64,000 nucleotides of DNA from Streptomyces sp. TRM68367. GTDB taxonomy: Bacteria; Actinomycetota; Actinomycetes; Streptomycetales; Streptomycetaceae. The DNA lies in assembly GCF_014495685.1 (NCBI RefSeq), contig NZ_JACTVI010000003.1, positions 186,001 to 250,000 on the forward strand, read 5' to 3'. This document shows, one piece after another, positions 15,826-25,717 of this stretch (position 1 is the stretch's first letter; each line of letters begins with the position of its first letter). Both the position numbers and the translations under genes were made by a program. The notes beneath the pieces are model-generated. The model had not been told where the DNA came from. It made no database searches and worked only from the letters and a program-made list of their open reading frames with translations.

Positions 15826-16803
15826 TCACCCGCACCACCACAGGAAACGCTGGCACGTCTCCGAGGGCGCCGGTTCCGGGACCGGGTCCGGTTTCGGGGG
15901 GTTGGTCGCCGGGGGCTGTGTGGAGCCGCGGTTCGGCGGTGTGGGGCGGGGGGCCGGGCGGTCGGGGGACGTGCGCTGCGGGGGCGCCGGAGTCTTCTCG
16001 CCCGGGCTGGGCTCGTCCTGCCGGTTATTGTCGCCGGGGGACTTCGAGGGCGACGGCGGCCTGGAGGCGCCCGGCGACGGGGTGGTCCGGTCCGCGCCGC
16101 CCGCGCCGGTGCCCGACTCGTCGTCCACCGGTCGCGGCGTCTGCCCGTTCCCCGACGACGCGCCCCCGTCCGCCGAACCGTCCCCGGGAGCCGCCGGGGA
16201 ATCCTTCGACCTCGGCGCGTCCATGCCGAGTTCGGCAAGGCTCAGCCCCCCGGCCGCCAGTACGAAACCGGCGGCGATCAGCAGGGTCCGCCGCCGGCGC
16301 CGTCGATGCGCCGCCGCTTTGCGATCGCGACGGCTCGCCCCCGCGCCCGCCGCACCGTCGGCCTCTCGACCGCGCCCACGCCCCCGGCCACCCCGACGCC
16401 GGGCAGCCCGGCCCGGCCGGCCTTCGCCGTCACCGCCGTGGGCGCCTTCATCACCATGGGCGCCCTCATCGCCGAATGCGCCCTCATCGCCGAATGCGGC
16501 TTCGTCGCCGTGGACGTCTTCGTCGCCGTGCGTGCCGCTGCCGCCGTGCACGCCGTCACCGTCGCGGGCGCCATCATCGTCACGGGCGCCGCCATCGCCG
16601 TACTCGCCGTCGTACGGGCCGTACCCGGCAGCCTCACCACCGTCGTACCGCCCGGCGTCCACCACCCCCGCGTCTCTTTGCGAAAGCACGCCACCCTCCC
16701 CCACGTGCGCGGAAAGCCCGTGGAGCCGTTCGGCCGGAGTGCCGCACCCAGGGCATGCCAGGGCGCCGTTGAGGTGCCGTTGGCACTGGTGGCAGTAGTC
16801 CAT
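15826..16803 (-). CDS. SCO2400-family zinc-ribbon membrane protein of unknown function
   Basis: This 325-residue protein starts MDYCHQCQRHLNGALACPGCG, a four-cysteine zinc ribbon. A Gly/Asp/His/Glu-rich stretch follows, with near-repeats of GDEGAFGDEGAHGDEG (about residues 100-125). Then come a basic region, one transmembrane helix (TLLIAAGFVLAAGGLSLAEL, about 170-190), a long Pro/Ser/Asp-rich extracellular tail, and a terminal CQRFLWWCG with two cysteines. The architecture suggests an anchored protein with a cytoplasmic metal-binding head. The family is named after the S. coelicolor homologue; its function is unknown. Confidence 0.75.
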   Translation of the reverse strand: MDYCHQCQRHLNGALACPGCGTPAERLHGLSAHVGEGGVLSQRDAGVVDAGRYDGGEAAGYGPYDGEYGDGGARDDDGARDGDGVHGGSGTHGDEDVHGDEAAFGDEGAFGDEGAHGDEGAHGGDGEGRPGRAARRRGGRGRGRGREADGAAGAGASRRDRKAAAHRRRRRRTLLIAAGFVLAAGGLSLAELGMDAPRSKDSPAAPGDGSADGGASSGNGQTPRPVDDESGTGAGGADRTTPSPGASRPPSPSKSPGDNNRQDEPSPGEKTPAPPQRTSPDRPAPRPTPPNRGSTQPPATNPPKPDPVPEPAPSETCQRFLWWCG

Positions 16804-16952
16804 GACGCGGGAAGGTTAAGTTCCGGCCGGGTAACGTTCCTAGAGCCACCTGTGAATATTGTGTGGGAAACGCCCCTGACCCCGCCCGTCGCCCCAGCAC
16901 CTACCCCGGCCCCGGCTTTCGAAAGTGTCGAAACCGTTACTCGTTCGACCCA

Positions 16953-16981
16953 TTGACACTCCCGCCACCCCGTCCTTACTG
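16953..16981 (+). promoter_or_regulatory. Sigma-70-type promoter of the dehydratase operon
   Basis: TTGACA at 16953-16958 and TTACTG at 16976-16981 are separated by 17 nt, about 90 nt before the GTG at 17072. A related imperfect repeat, CGAAAGTGTCGAAAC, lies just upstream at 16920-16934. Confidence 0.6.
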
Positions 16982-17006
16982 TCACGCCAGCATTTCGAAC
17001 GTGTGC

Positions 17007-17019
17007 CGAAATATCGAAC
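17007..17019 (+). promoter_or_regulatory. Sugar-regulon operator motif, copy 1
   Basis: CGAAATATCGAAC lies 25 nt downstream of the -10 box. A second partial copy, ATTTCGAAC, at 16992-17000 makes an inverted pair with it (ATTTCG...CGAAAT). The same 13-mer, with one or two changes, occurs upstream of five other genes in the window. Confidence 0.6.
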
Positions 17020-17071
17020 ACACCGAGACAGAAGCAACCGAGCCGACGACGAGCAGCAAGGGGCAACTGCC

Positions 17072-18235
17072 GTGCGCATCACCGGAATCAGCACACACGT
17101 GGTCGGGACGCCGTGGCGCAACCTGACGTACGTCCAGGTGCACACCGACGAGGGGATCACTGGAGTCGGCGAGACCCGGATGCTGGGCCACACCGACGCC
17201 CTCCTCGGCTACCTGAAGGAGGCCGAGGCCAACCACATTCTCGGCTCCGACCCGTTCGCTGTCGAGGACCTCGTCAAGCGCATGAAGTACGGCGACTACG
17301 GCCGCGCCGGCGAGATCGTCATGTCCGGTATCGCCGTGGTCGAGATGGCCTGCTGGGACATCAAGGGCAAGGCGCTCGGCGTGCCCGTCTGGCAGCTGCT
17401 GGGCGGCAAGGTCACCGACAAGGTCAAGGCGTACGCCAACGGCTGGTACACGACCGAGCGGACGCCGGATGCGTACCACAAGGCCGCCCGGACGGTCATG
17501 GAGCGCGGCTACCGGGCACTGAAGATCGACCCCTTCGGCACCGGCCACTTCGAACTGGACCACACGCAGAGCCGGTACGCCGTCTCCCTCATCGAGGCCG
17601 TGCGCGACGCCATCGGCCCCGAGGCCGAGTTGATGCTGGAGATGCACGGCCGCTTCTCCCCGGCTACCGCGGTCCGCCTGGCCAAGGAGCTGGCGCCGTT
17701 CAACCCGGCCTGGCTGGAGGAGCCGGTGCCGCCGGAGAACCTCAAGGCTCTCGAGAAGGTTGCGGCCAAGGTCGACATGCCGGTCGCCACCGGTGAGCGC
17801 ATTCACGACCGCATCGAGTTCCGCGAGCTCTTCGAGAACCAGGCCGTGGACATCATCCAGCCGGACGTCGGCCACATCGGCGGCATCTGGGAGACCCGGA
17901 AGCTGGCCGCGACCGCCGAGACGCACTACATGCTGGTGGCGCCGCACAACGTCGGCGGCCCGGTGCTGACCGCCGCCTCCCTCCAGGTCGGCTTCACCTC
18001 CCCGAACTTCAAGATCCTCGAGCACTTCAATGACTTCGCGGACGCGGAGATCAAGAAGGTGGTCAAGGGCGCGCCGCAGGTGAACCCGGAGGACGGCTGC
18101 TTCCACCTGTCCGACGCCCCCGGCCTCGGCGTCGAGCTGGACGTCGACGCCGCGGCCGAGTTCCCGCAGCAGCAGGCCCGTTTCGACCTGTGGGCGGAAG
18201 GCTGGGAGCAGCGCAAGCCCAAGGGCTCGAAGTGA
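17072..18235 (+). CDS. Enolase-superfamily sugar-acid dehydratase (mandelate racemase/galactonate dehydratase type)
   Basis: The 387-residue protein has an N-terminal capping domain and a modified TIM barrel. Expected catalytic blocks are visible: ALKIDPFG (Lys), LEMHGRF (first metal acid), WLEEPVPPE (second), ATGERIHDR (third), QPDVGHIGG (Asp/His dyad) and APHNVGGP (His). Such enzymes dehydrate aldonic acids to 2-keto-3-deoxy acids. The neighbours (dehydrogenase, mutarotase, sugar ABC) suggest galactonate, arabonate or a related acid, but substrate cannot be read from sequence. The GTG at 17072 is supported by AAGGGGC and by homology starting MRITGI. It forms an operon with the next gene, 28 nt away. 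Confidence 0.9.
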   Translation: MRITGISTHVVGTPWRNLTYVQVHTDEGITGVGETRMLGHTDALLGYLKEAEANHILGSDPFAVEDLVKRMKYGDYGRAGEIVMSGIAVVEMACWDIKGKALGVPVWQLLGGKVTDKVKAYANGWYTTERTPDAYHKAARTVMERGYRALKIDPFGTGHFELDHTQSRYAVSLIEAVRDAIGPEAELMLEMHGRFSPATAVRLAKELAPFNPAWLEEPVPPENLKALEKVAAKVDMPVATGERIHDRIEFRELFENQAVDIIQPDVGHIGGIWETRKLAATAETHYMLVAPHNVGGPVLTAASLQVGFTSPNFKILEHFNDFADAEIKKVVKGAPQVNPEDGCFHLSDAPGLGVELDVDAAAEFPQQQARFDLWAEGWEQRKPKGSK

Positions 18236-18263
18236 GTCCGGGGCGGCAGGCACGGGAGGCCAT

Positions 18264-19268
18264 GTGAGCACCGCAGTCGTCATCGAGGCCCCGGGCGAGC
18301 ACCGTCTCGTCCCGCACGAGCCCCGCGATCCCGGCGCCGGCGAGGCGCTGGTCCGCGTCCACGCCTCCGGCATCTGCGGCAGCGACCGCGAGGTCTACCA
18401 GGGCAACCGGCCCGAGGGCTACGTCCGCTACCCGCTCACGCCCGGCCACGAGTGGTCCGGGACGGTCGTGAAGGTCGGCGCCGGCATCCCGGAGTCCCTG
18501 GTCGGCCGGAAGGTGGTCGGCGAGGGCTTCCGGAACTGCCAGGTCTGCGACCGCTGCCACGCGGGCGACACGACCCTGTGCACGGCCGGGTACGAGGAGA
18601 CCGGGTTCACCCAGCCGGGCGCCATGGCGACCACGCTGACCCTCCCGGCCCGCCTCCTGCACACGCTTCCGGACGACTGCGACCTGACCGCCGCCGCCCT
18701 GCTGGAGCCGGCCGCCTGCATCGCCGCCGCGGCGCTCAAGGCGAACGCCCGGCCCGGCGAGAAGGTGGCCGTGGTCGGTACCGGCACGCTCGGCATGTTC
18801 GCCGTGCAGTTCCTGAAGGCGAACTCCCCGGCCGAGCTGCTGGTGGTGGGCACCCGACGGGACCGGGAGGAGCTGTCGCGGCGTTACGGCGCCACCGACT
18901 TCCGGACCAAGGACGAGGCGCTCCCCGACGACTTCGACGTCGTGATCGAGACGGCCGGGTCCGCGGACGCGGCGCGCACCTCAGCCGCGCTGCTCAGGCG
19001 CGGCGGGCGGCTGGTCCTGACCGGCATCCCGGCGCCCGGCGCCGACGGGCTCGACCCCACCGATCTCGTCGTACGGCAGCTGGAGGTGCACACCGTCTTC
19101 GGTGCGCCGCCGGATGCCTGGGCGCACACGGTACGGGTGTTCGCCGCAGGGCTCCTCGATCCGCTGCCGCTGGTGACGCACGAGCTGCCGCTCGCCGAGT
19201 TCCCCGAGGCCATCGAGCTGGTCGGGTCCGGCGACCCGAAGGTGGGCAAGGTGCTGCTCCGCCCCTAA
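18264..19268 (+). CDS. Zinc-dependent medium-chain dehydrogenase (sugar/polyol dehydrogenase type)
   Basis: The 334-residue protein has the catalytic zinc site (GICGSDREVY with Cys 38, then TPGHEWSG), the structural zinc loop with four cysteines between about residues 90 and 105 (CQVCDRCHAGDTTLC), and a Rossmann motif VVGTGTLGMFAVQF. It should oxidise a sugar, polyol or secondary alcohol with NAD(P)+. Coupled to the dehydratase 28 nt upstream, it is the best candidate for the first oxidative step of sugar breakdown here. A terminator follows immediately. Confidence 0.9.
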   Translation: MSTAVVIEAPGEHRLVPHEPRDPGAGEALVRVHASGICGSDREVYQGNRPEGYVRYPLTPGHEWSGTVVKVGAGIPESLVGRKVVGEGFRNCQVCDRCHAGDTTLCTAGYEETGFTQPGAMATTLTLPARLLHTLPDDCDLTAAALLEPAACIAAAALKANARPGEKVAVVGTGTLGMFAVQFLKANSPAELLVVGTRRDREELSRRYGATDFRTKDEALPDDFDVVIETAGSADAARTSAALLRRGGRLVLTGIPAPGADGLDPTDLVVRQLEVHTVFGAPPDAWAHTVRVFAAGLLDPLPLVTHELPLAEFPEAIELVGSGDPKVGKVLLRP

Positions 19269-19271
19269 GAC

Positions 19272-19316
19272 GTACGCCGGTACGGGGGCAACCTGACGGC
19301 CTCCGCACCGGCGTAC
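19272..19316 (+). terminator. Hairpin after the dehydrogenase
   Basis: GTACGCCGGT (19272-19281) pairs with ACCGGCGTAC (19307-19316); inner GGGGG and CCTCC stretches can extend the pairing. It starts 4 nt after the stop codon, separating the first two genes from the next transcription unit. Confidence 0.65.
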
Positions 19317-19354
19317 TCCCAAGCCCTCCCGCGACCTGAGCGGCGAACCTCGTC

Positions 19355-19367
19355 CGAAATACCGAAC
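19355..19367 (+). promoter_or_regulatory. Sugar-regulon operator motif, copy 2
   Basis: CGAAATACCGAAC lies directly before the ribosome-binding site of the gene at 19382. No convincing -35/-10 pair could be placed at the usual distance upstream. Confidence 0.5.
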
Positions 19368-19381
19368 AAGAAGGACTTCCT

Positions 19382-20350
19382 GTGACCGACGATTCCGCCA
19401 CGGCAGCCCGCAGGCCCGGTGAGCCGGCGCTCACCGCCCTCGGTCTGGGCGCGCCCGCCCTGGACCCCGCCGACGCCTCGCCGCACTCCTTCCCCGGCGG
19501 CGGCCGCTGGCGCACCGAGATCCCCTCGTGCGAGGGTCCCGAGGCGCTGGCGGTGGTCCTGAAGGAGGCCTCCCGGCTGGACGTGCCGATCCACCGGATC
19601 AGCCAGGGCAGCGGCGTGTGGATGCTCACCGACACCGAGATCACCGAGATGGTCGAGGCGACCGGCGAGCGCGACATCGAGCTGTGCCTGTTCACCGGCC
19701 CGCGCGGCACGTGGGACATCGGCGGCTCGACCCGCACCGACTCGGGCGGCGCCGGGCTGCGTGTGCGCGGCCACGACGCGGTCGCCGGGTGCGTCGAAGA
19801 CGCTGTCAGGGCAACGGAGTTGGGCGTCAAGTGCCTGCTCGTCGCCGACGAGGGCGTGCTGTGGACGCTGCACCGGGCGCGCATGGCTGGCATCATCCCG
19901 GCCGACACCACACTGAAGGTCTCGGCGCTCGTCGGGCCCGTCAACCCGGCCTCGTACGCGGTGTACGAGCGGCTCGGCGCCGACTCCGTCAACGTGCCCA
20001 GCGATCTGACGCTGGATCACCTCACCGAGATCCGCCGGGCGTCCGGCGCCCCCATGGACATGTACATCGAGGCCCCCGACGACCTCGGCGGCTATGTGCG
20101 GATGTACGAGGTCGCCGAGCTCATCAGGCGCGGCGCACCGCTCTACCTGAAGTTCGGCCTCTCGAAATCACCCGGAATCTACCCGTACGGCAACCACATG
20201 CGGGAGCTGACCCTGGCCACCGCCAAGGAACGGGTGCGGCGCGGACGGCTCGCTCTGGATCTTCTGGCGCGCCACGGCGCGGACGGCGACATGGCTCCGC
20301 TCGGCACGCGACTTCCGGGCGATCTGCAGCGGTTCGAAATTTCGTCATAA
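19382..20350 (+). CDS. Uncharacterised TIM-barrel-like protein of the sugar cluster (possibly peptidase-U32-like fold)
   Basis: This 322-residue soluble protein has a regular alternating beta/alpha pattern ([97 protein letters not shown]), suggesting a TIM barrel. It resembles the barrel of U32-family proteins, but no catalytic signature can be named. AAGAAGGA supports the GTG start. It sits between the dehydratase/dehydrogenase pair and the sugar ABC genes, with regulon motifs both before it and at its 3' end. A role in the sugar pathway, perhaps as aldolase or isomerase, is inference. Confidence 0.7.
   Translation: MTDDSATAARRPGEPALTALGLGAPALDPADASPHSFPGGGRWRTEIPSCEGPEALAVVLKEASRLDVPIHRISQGSGVWMLTDTEITEMVEATGERDIELCLFTGPRGTWDIGGSTRTDSGGAGLRVRGHDAVAGCVEDAVRATELGVKCLLVADEGVLWTLHRARMAGIIPADTTLKVSALVGPVNPASYAVYERLGADSVNVPSDLTLDHLTEIRRASGAPMDMYIEAPDDLGGYVRMYEVAELIRRGAPLYLKFGLSKSPGIYPYGNHMRELTLATAKERVRRGRLALDLLARHGADGDMAPLGTRLPGDLQRFEISS
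20332..20344 (-). promoter_or_regulatory. Sugar-regulon operator motif, copy 3
   Basis: On the minus strand this reads CGAAATTTCGAAC. It overlaps the last codons of the TIM-barrel gene, about 160 nt before the chvE-like gene, and contains the perfect palindrome CGAAATTTCG. The chvE promoter should lie in 20351-20502, where I cannot place it with confidence. Confidence 0.5.
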
Positions 20351-20502
20351 CGTTCCGGAAACTCACCTTCACAGAAGAAGACACAGCCGCGCACAATCCC
20401 ACACATCTCTTCTCGGTCTCCTCTCGGTCTTCCCCGGCAGGATCCATCGGAGCGAGTTCGCACCACAGACCGAGCCCTGCACACACATCAAGGATGATGA
20501 CC

Positions 20503-21615
20503 ATGCGTAACCGCAGAGCCGCTCTCGCCGCCATCGCCGGAGCCGCCTCCCTCGCCCTCACCCTGTCCGCCTGCGGCCAGAGCAGCGAGGGCGGCAGCGA
20601 GGAGAACTCGGGTGACGCCAAGGGCGGCACCATCGGCATCGCGATGCCGACCAAGTCCTCCGAGCGCTGGATCCTCGACGGCGCCCATGTGAAGAAGGAC
20701 CTGGAGTCCAAGGGCTACAAGACCACGCTGGTCTACGGCGAGGACGACCCGGACCAGCAGGTCTCGCAGATCGAGAACCTGATCACCCAGGGCGTCAAGG
20801 CACTGATCGTCGCGGCCATCGACAACAAGTCGCTGAACAACGTGCTGCAGCAGGCCAAGGACGCCAACATCCCGGTGATCTCCTACGACCGCCTGATCCT
20901 CGGCACCGAGAACGTCGACTACTACGCGTCGTTCGACAACGAGAGGGTCGGCGAGCTCCAGGGCAGCTACATCGTCGAGAAGCTCGGCCTGAAGGACGGC
21001 AGCAAGAAGGGGCCGTTCAACATCGAGCTGTTCGCCGGCTCCAACGACGACAACAACACCCGCTACTTCTTCTCGGGCGCGATGAAGGTCCTGCAGCCCT
21101 ACATCGACAAGAAGCAGCTCGTCGTCCGCTCGAAGCAGACCTCCCTCAACCAGGTCACCACCCTGCGCTGGGACGGCGGCACGGCCCAGAAGCGCATGGA
21201 CGACATCCTGACCGGGTCCTACCGCAGCGAGCGGGTCGACGCGGTCCTCTCCCCCTACGACGGCATCTCCATCGGCATCCTGTCCTCGCTGAAGTCGGAC
21301 GGCTACGGGACCAAGAGCAAGCCGCTGCCGATCGTCACCGGCCAGGACGCCGAGGTCGCCTCCCTGAAGTCGATCGAGTCGGGCCAGCAGACGCAGACCG
21401 TGTTCAAGGACACCCGCGAACTGGCCAAGGTGGCCTCGAACATGGTCGACGCGGTGCTGAACGACAAGAAGCCGGAAGTCAACGACACCAAGACCTACGA
21501 CAACGGCGCGAAGGTCGTGCCCGCGTACCTGCTGACGCCGGTGAGCGTGGACAAGTCCAACTACCAGAAGGTCGTCATCGACTCGGGCTACCACAAGGCC
21601 AGCGACCTCAAGTAA
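20503..21615 (+). CDS. ChvE-like sugar-binding lipoprotein of an ABC transporter
   Basis: The 370-residue protein has a lipoprotein signal peptide ending LTLSAC (Cys 24) and a two-domain periplasmic-binding fold of the Peripla_BP_4 type ([50 protein letters not shown]). It is very close in plan to ChvE/XylF proteins that bind arabinose, galactose, glucose or xylose. The ATG at 20503 is chosen because AAGGA lies 8 nt upstream; ATGs at 20494 and 20497 are in frame but lack spacing. It is the first gene of the transporter operon, 32 nt before the ATPase. Confidence 0.92.
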   Translation: MRNRRAALAAIAGAASLALTLSACGQSSEGGSEENSGDAKGGTIGIAMPTKSSERWILDGAHVKKDLESKGYKTTLVYGEDDPDQQVSQIENLITQGVKALIVAAIDNKSLNNVLQQAKDANIPVISYDRLILGTENVDYYASFDNERVGELQGSYIVEKLGLKDGSKKGPFNIELFAGSNDDNNTRYFFSGAMKVLQPYIDKKQLVVRSKQTSLNQVTTLRWDGGTAQKRMDDILTGSYRSERVDAVLSPYDGISIGILSSLKSDGYGTKSKPLPIVTGQDAEVASLKSIESGQQTQTVFKDTRELAKVASNMVDAVLNDKKPEVNDTKTYDNGAKVVPAYLLTPVSVDKSNYQKVVIDSGYHKASDLK

Positions 21616-21647
21616 CCGCCGCACTCTAGGGATTGGAAGGCACGACC

Positions 21648-23198
21648 ATGGCGGGACCCGTCCTGGAAATGCGCTCGATCGTCAAGACCTTTCCCGGCGT
21701 CAAGGCGCTGTCGGACGTCACGCTGACCGTCCAGCAGGGCGAGGTCCACGCCATCTGCGGGGAGAACGGTGCCGGCAAGTCGACCCTGATGAAGGTCCTC
21801 TCCGGCGTCCACCCGCACGGGACCTACGAGGGCGAGATCCTCTTCGAGGGAGGGGTCTGCGAGTTCAAGGACATCCGGGCGAGCGAGCAGCACGGCATCG
21901 TCATCATCCACCAGGAGCTGGCGCTGGTGCCGTATCTCTCCATCGCGGAGAACATCTTCCTCGGCAACGAGCACGCCAGCCGGGGGATCATCAGCTGGAC
22001 CGAGACGCTCAAGCACGCCACCGAACTGCTGCGGCGGGTCGGTCTCAGCGATCACCCCGACACCCGCGTCGCCGACATCGGCGTGGGCAAGCAGCAGCTC
22101 GTGGAGATCGCGAAGGCGCTGTCGAAGAAGGTGAAGCTGCTCATCCTGGATGAGCCGACCGCCGCCCTGAACGACGAGGACAGCGGCAAACTCCTCGACC
22201 TGATCCTGGAGTTGAAGAAGCAGGGCATCACCTCGATCATCATCTCCCACAAGCTCAACGAGATCCGCAAGGTCGCCGACTCGGTGACCATCCTGCGCGA
22301 CGGGCAGACCATCGAGACGCTCAACGTGAAGGCCGCGGAGACCACCGAGGACCGGATCATCAGCGGCATGGTCGGCCGCGACCTGGAGCACCGTTTCCCG
22401 GAGCGCAGCCCGCACGAGCCGGAGGAGGGGACCGCGCCCGCCCTGGAGATCCAGGGCTGGACCGTGCACCACCCGATCGACCAGCAGCGCAAGGTGGTCG
22501 ACGACGTCTCGCTCCAGGTGCGCCGCGGCGAGATCGTCGGCATCGCGGGCCTCATGGGCGCCGGGCGCACCGAACTCGCGATGAGTGTCTTCGGACGGAC
22601 GTACGGCCGGTACGCGGGCGGCACGGTCCTCAAGGACGGCAAGGAGATCCGTACGAAGTCCGTCCCTGAGGCGGTCAGGCACGGGATCGCGTACGTCACC
22701 GAGGACCGCAAGCACTACGGCCTCAACCTGATCGACACCATCGGCCGGAACATCTCGCTCAGCGCCCTGGGCAAGGTCGCCAAGCGCGGGGTGGTCGACG
22801 AGCACGAGGAGCGGCAGGTCGCCGAGGGCTTCCGCAAGTCCATGAACATCAAGGCGCCGACCGTCTTCGAGCCGGTGGGCAAGCTGTCCGGCGGCAACCA
22901 GCAGAAGGTCGTCCTCAGCAAGTGGATCTTCGCGGGTCCGGACGTGCTGATCCTGGACGAGCCGACGCGCGGCATCGACGTCGGCGCCAAGTACGAGATC
23001 TACACGGTCATCGACCAGCTGGCCGCCCAGGGCAAGGCGGTCGTCTTCATCTCCTCCGAGCTGCCCGAGCTGCTCGGCATGTGCGACCGCATCTACACGA
23101 TGGCCGCGGGGCGGCTGACCGGTGAGTTCTCACGAGCGGAGGCCTCACAGGAATCGCTGATGCGTCAGATGACGAAGGACAAAGAGGTAACCCGATGA
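21648..23198 (+). CDS. Sugar ABC transporter ATP-binding protein, GguA/MmsA-like
   Basis: This 516-residue protein contains two ABC domains, as in importers of the RbsA/MglA/GguA group. The first has [10 protein letters not shown] (Walker A) and [10 protein letters not shown] (Walker B). The second has a degenerate Walker [11 protein letters not shown], a full signature LSGGNQQKV and [13 protein letters not shown]. That asymmetry is normal for the family. The ATG at 21648 follows GGAAGGC; an upstream TTG at 21633 is a weaker choice. Its stop overlaps the permease start by four bases, showing tight coupling. Confidence 0.94.
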   Translation: MAGPVLEMRSIVKTFPGVKALSDVTLTVQQGEVHAICGENGAGKSTLMKVLSGVHPHGTYEGEILFEGGVCEFKDIRASEQHGIVIIHQELALVPYLSIAENIFLGNEHASRGIISWTETLKHATELLRRVGLSDHPDTRVADIGVGKQQLVEIAKALSKKVKLLILDEPTAALNDEDSGKLLDLILELKKQGITSIIISHKLNEIRKVADSVTILRDGQTIETLNVKAAETTEDRIISGMVGRDLEHRFPERSPHEPEEGTAPALEIQGWTVHHPIDQQRKVVDDVSLQVRRGEIVGIAGLMGAGRTELAMSVFGRTYGRYAGGTVLKDGKEIRTKSVPEAVRHGIAYVTEDRKHYGLNLIDTIGRNISLSALGKVAKRGVVDEHEERQVAEGFRKSMNIKAPTVFEPVGKLSGGNQQKVVLSKWIFAGPDVLILDEPTRGIDVGAKYEIYTVIDQLAAQGKAVVFISSELPELLGMCDRIYTMAAGRLTGEFSRAEASQESLMRQMTKDKEVTR

Positions 23199-24439
23199 GC
23201 ACGGATCTGACCGCCAAGACGCCGGCCCCCGCGCCGCCCGGCAAGGGAGGGGCGGGCGCGGGCGACGGTCTGCTGCAACTGCTGTTGGACGGTATGCGCC
23301 GCAACATGCGGCAGTACGGCATGCTGTTCGCGCTCGGCCTGATCGTGGCGCTGTTCGCGGTGTGGACCGACGGCGACCTGCTGCTGCCGCGCAACGTCTC
23401 CAACCTGGTGCTGCAGAACAGCTACATCCTCATCCTCGCGATGGGCATGATGCTGGTGATCATCGCGGGCCATATCGACCTGTCGGTCGGCTCGTTGACG
23501 GCGTTCATCGGATCGATGGCAGCCGTGTTCATGGTCAAGAACGACCTGCCATGGCCGGTCGCGGTGATCCTGTGCCTGGTCGTGGGCGCGATCGCGGGCG
23601 CGATCCAGGGGTTCTTCATCGCGTACGGCGGCATACCGTCGTTCATCGTGACCCTGGCAGGCATGCTGATCTGGCGCGGGCTCACCGAGATCTTCCTGGA
23701 GGGACAGACCCTCGGCCCGTTCCCGAAGGGCCTGCAGAAGATGGCCAACGGCTTCATGCCCGAGGTCGGCCCGAACACGAACTACCACAACCTCACCCTG
23801 TTGCTCGGCCTCGCGCTGATCGCGTTCGTGGTCTTCCAGGAGGTCCGCGACCGCCGTCGCCAGCAGGAGTTTTCCCTGGACGTCCTGCCGTTCAAGATGT
23901 TCCTGCTGAAGCTGGTCGCGCTCGCCGCCGCCGTGCTCGTCATCACGCTGCTGCTGGCCAGCTACAAGGGCGCCCCGATCGTCCTGCTGATCCTCGGCGT
24001 GCTGCTCGTCGGCTTCGGCTACGTCATGCGCAATGTGGTCATCGGCCGCCACATCTACGCGATCGGCGGCAACCTGCCCGCGGCCAAGCTGTCGGGTGTG
24101 AAGGACAAGAAGGTCACCTTCCTGGTCTTCCTCAACATGGGCATGCTCGCCGCGCTGGCCGGTCTGGTCTTCGCCGCCCGCTTCAACGCGGCCTCCCCCA
24201 AGGCCGGCCTCAACTTCGAGCTGGAGGCGATCGCGGCCTCGTTCATCGGCGGCGCGTCGATGAGCGGCGGCGTCGGCACCGTACTCGGCGCGATCATCGG
24301 CGGCCTGGTCCTGGGCGTGCTCAACAACGGTATGAACCTCGTCGGCATCGGCACCGACTGGCAGCAGGTCATCAAGGGGCTGGTGCTCCTGGCGGCGGTC
24401 GGATTCGACGTATGGAACAAGCGCAAGGTCGGTTCGTAA
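23195..24439 (+). CDS. Sugar ABC transporter permease, GguB-like
   Basis: The 414-residue membrane protein of the BPD_transp_2 family has about ten hydrophobic segments and the family loops [13 protein letters not shown] and [21 protein letters not shown]. It starts by an ATGA overlap with the ATPase gene and is followed by a terminator hairpin. It completes a ChvE-GguA-GguB-type monosaccharide importer (binding protein, double ATPase, single homodimeric permease). Confidence 0.94.
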   Translation: MSTDLTAKTPAPAPPGKGGAGAGDGLLQLLLDGMRRNMRQYGMLFALGLIVALFAVWTDGDLLLPRNVSNLVLQNSYILILAMGMMLVIIAGHIDLSVGSLTAFIGSMAAVFMVKNDLPWPVAVILCLVVGAIAGAIQGFFIAYGGIPSFIVTLAGMLIWRGLTEIFLEGQTLGPFPKGLQKMANGFMPEVGPNTNYHNLTLLLGLALIAFVVFQEVRDRRRQQEFSLDVLPFKMFLLKLVALAAAVLVITLLLASYKGAPIVLLILGVLLVGFGYVMRNVVIGRHIYAIGGNLPAAKLSGVKDKKVTFLVFLNMGMLAALAGLVFAARFNAASPKAGLNFELEAIAASFIGGASMSGGVGTVLGAIIGGLVLGVLNNGMNLVGIGTDWQQVIKGLVLLAAVGFDVWNKRKVGS

Positions 24440-24447
24440 GTCAGTCT

Positions 24448-24471
24448 GGGCCCCGCCGGAAGGCGGGGCCC
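24448..24471 (+). terminator. Terminator after the sugar permease
   Basis: GGGCCCCGCC (24448-24457) pairs with GGCGGGGCCC (24462-24471) around a GGAA tetraloop and is followed by CTTCCTT. It may attenuate rather than abolish readthrough into the mutarotase gene, which starts only 22 nt later. Confidence 0.8.
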
Positions 24472-24492
24472 CTTCCTTAAGTGGAGCCGCAC

Positions 24493-25641
24493 ATGGATCT
24501 GAACAGACGCACGGTCATCGCGGGAGCCGCAGCGGCGGGCATCGCCGCCACCACACTCGGCGGCACGGCACACGCCACGGGAGGCAGGAAGCCGGTGAAG
24601 GAGCTCTTCGGCAAGCTGGCCGACGGCACGAAGGTCTACCGCTGGTCGCTGGAGAACGGCGGCACGCGCATGAAGGTGCTCACCTACGGCGGCATAGTCC
24701 AGTCCCTGGAGACCCCCGACCGCCGCGGCCGCTACACCAACATCTCCGCGGGCTTCGACAACATCGAGGACTACGTCGCCAAGAGCCCGTACTTCGGCGC
24801 CCTGATCGGCCGTTACGGCAACCGCATCGCCAAGGGCAAGTTCACCCTGGACGGCAAGTCGTACCAGCTGTCCGTCAACGACGGCGACAACAGCCTGCAC
24901 GGCGGAGCCCAGGGCTTCGACAAGCGGGTGTGGGACGTCGAGCCGTTCACCAAGGGCCCGGACGTCGGCCTGCATCTGTACTACACGAGCGTCGACGGGG
25001 AGATGGGCTACCCGGGCACGCTCAAGGTGAAGGTGACGTACACGCTCACCGCGCGGGGCGACTGGCGGATCGACTACGAGGCCACCACCGACAAGGCCAC
25101 GGTCGTCAACCTCACCAGCCACGTCTACTGGAACCTCGCCGGCGAGGGCAACGGCACGATCGAGGACCACGAGCTCCAGATCGCCGCCTCCCGCTACACG
25201 CCCACCGACTCGGGGCTGATCCCCACGGGCGAGCTCGCGAAGGTCGCCGGCACCCCCTTCGACTTCACCCGGGCCAAGGCCATCGGCCGTGACATCCGCG
25301 CCGGCCACCCGCAGCAGGTCATGGCCAAGGGCTACGACCACAACTGGGTCCTGGACAAGGGCATCACGTCCCGTCCCGAGCACATCGCGACGCTGCGCGA
25401 CCGGGACTCCGGCCGCACCCTGAAGATCGCGACGAACGAGCCCGGTCTGCAGTTCTACTCGGGCAACTTCCTCGACGGCACCCTGCCCGGCACCTCCGGC
25501 CGGACCTACCGTCAGGGCGACGCCCTGTGCCTGGAGACGCAGCACTTCCCGGACTCGCCGAACCACGCGTCGTTCCCGTCGACCGTGCTGCGGCCAGGGG
25601 AGACGTACCGGACGACGACGATCCACACGTTCGGCTGCTGA
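24493..25641 (+). CDS. Secreted aldose 1-epimerase (mutarotase)
   Basis: The 382-residue protein begins with a Tat-type leader (NRRTVIAGAAAAGIAATTLGG, cleavage near THA). It continues as a complete galactose mutarotase: GGIVQSLETPD, LIGRYGNRIAKGKF, NSLHGGAQGFDKRVW (catalytic His), VNLTSHVYWNLAG (second His) and the late catalytic Glu in CLETQHFPDSPNH. It interconverts alpha and beta anomers of aldoses outside the cell, matching the neighbouring sugar importer. The ATG at 24493 follows GTGGAG; a GTG at 24481 would add four residues. The 3' end carries an 18-nt direct repeat. Confidence 0.93.
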   Translation: MDLNRRTVIAGAAAAGIAATTLGGTAHATGGRKPVKELFGKLADGTKVYRWSLENGGTRMKVLTYGGIVQSLETPDRRGRYTNISAGFDNIEDYVAKSPYFGALIGRYGNRIAKGKFTLDGKSYQLSVNDGDNSLHGGAQGFDKRVWDVEPFTKGPDVGLHLYYTSVDGEMGYPGTLKVKVTYTLTARGDWRIDYEATTDKATVVNLTSHVYWNLAGEGNGTIEDHELQIAASRYTPTDSGLIPTGELAKVAGTPFDFTRAKAIGRDIRAGHPQQVMAKGYDHNWVLDKGITSRPEHIATLRDRDSGRTLKIATNEPGLQFYSGNFLDGTLPGTSGRTYRQGDALCLETQHFPDSPNHASFPSTVLRPGETYRTTTIHTFGC

Positions 25642-25666
25642 CGTTCAGGTTCGGCTGCTGACGTTC
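25629..25666. repeat. 18-nt direct repeat spanning the mutarotase stop codon
   Basis: GTTCGGCTGCTGACGTTC occurs at 25629-25646 and again at 25649-25666, a 20-nt period. The first copy contains the last codons and TGA of the mutarotase; the second is an untranslated duplicate. Confidence 0.75.
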
Positions 25667-25717
25667 TCGATCCGTCACATGGTTTGAACGGCGTCACACC
25701 GGTCTCCGTATGTATGG

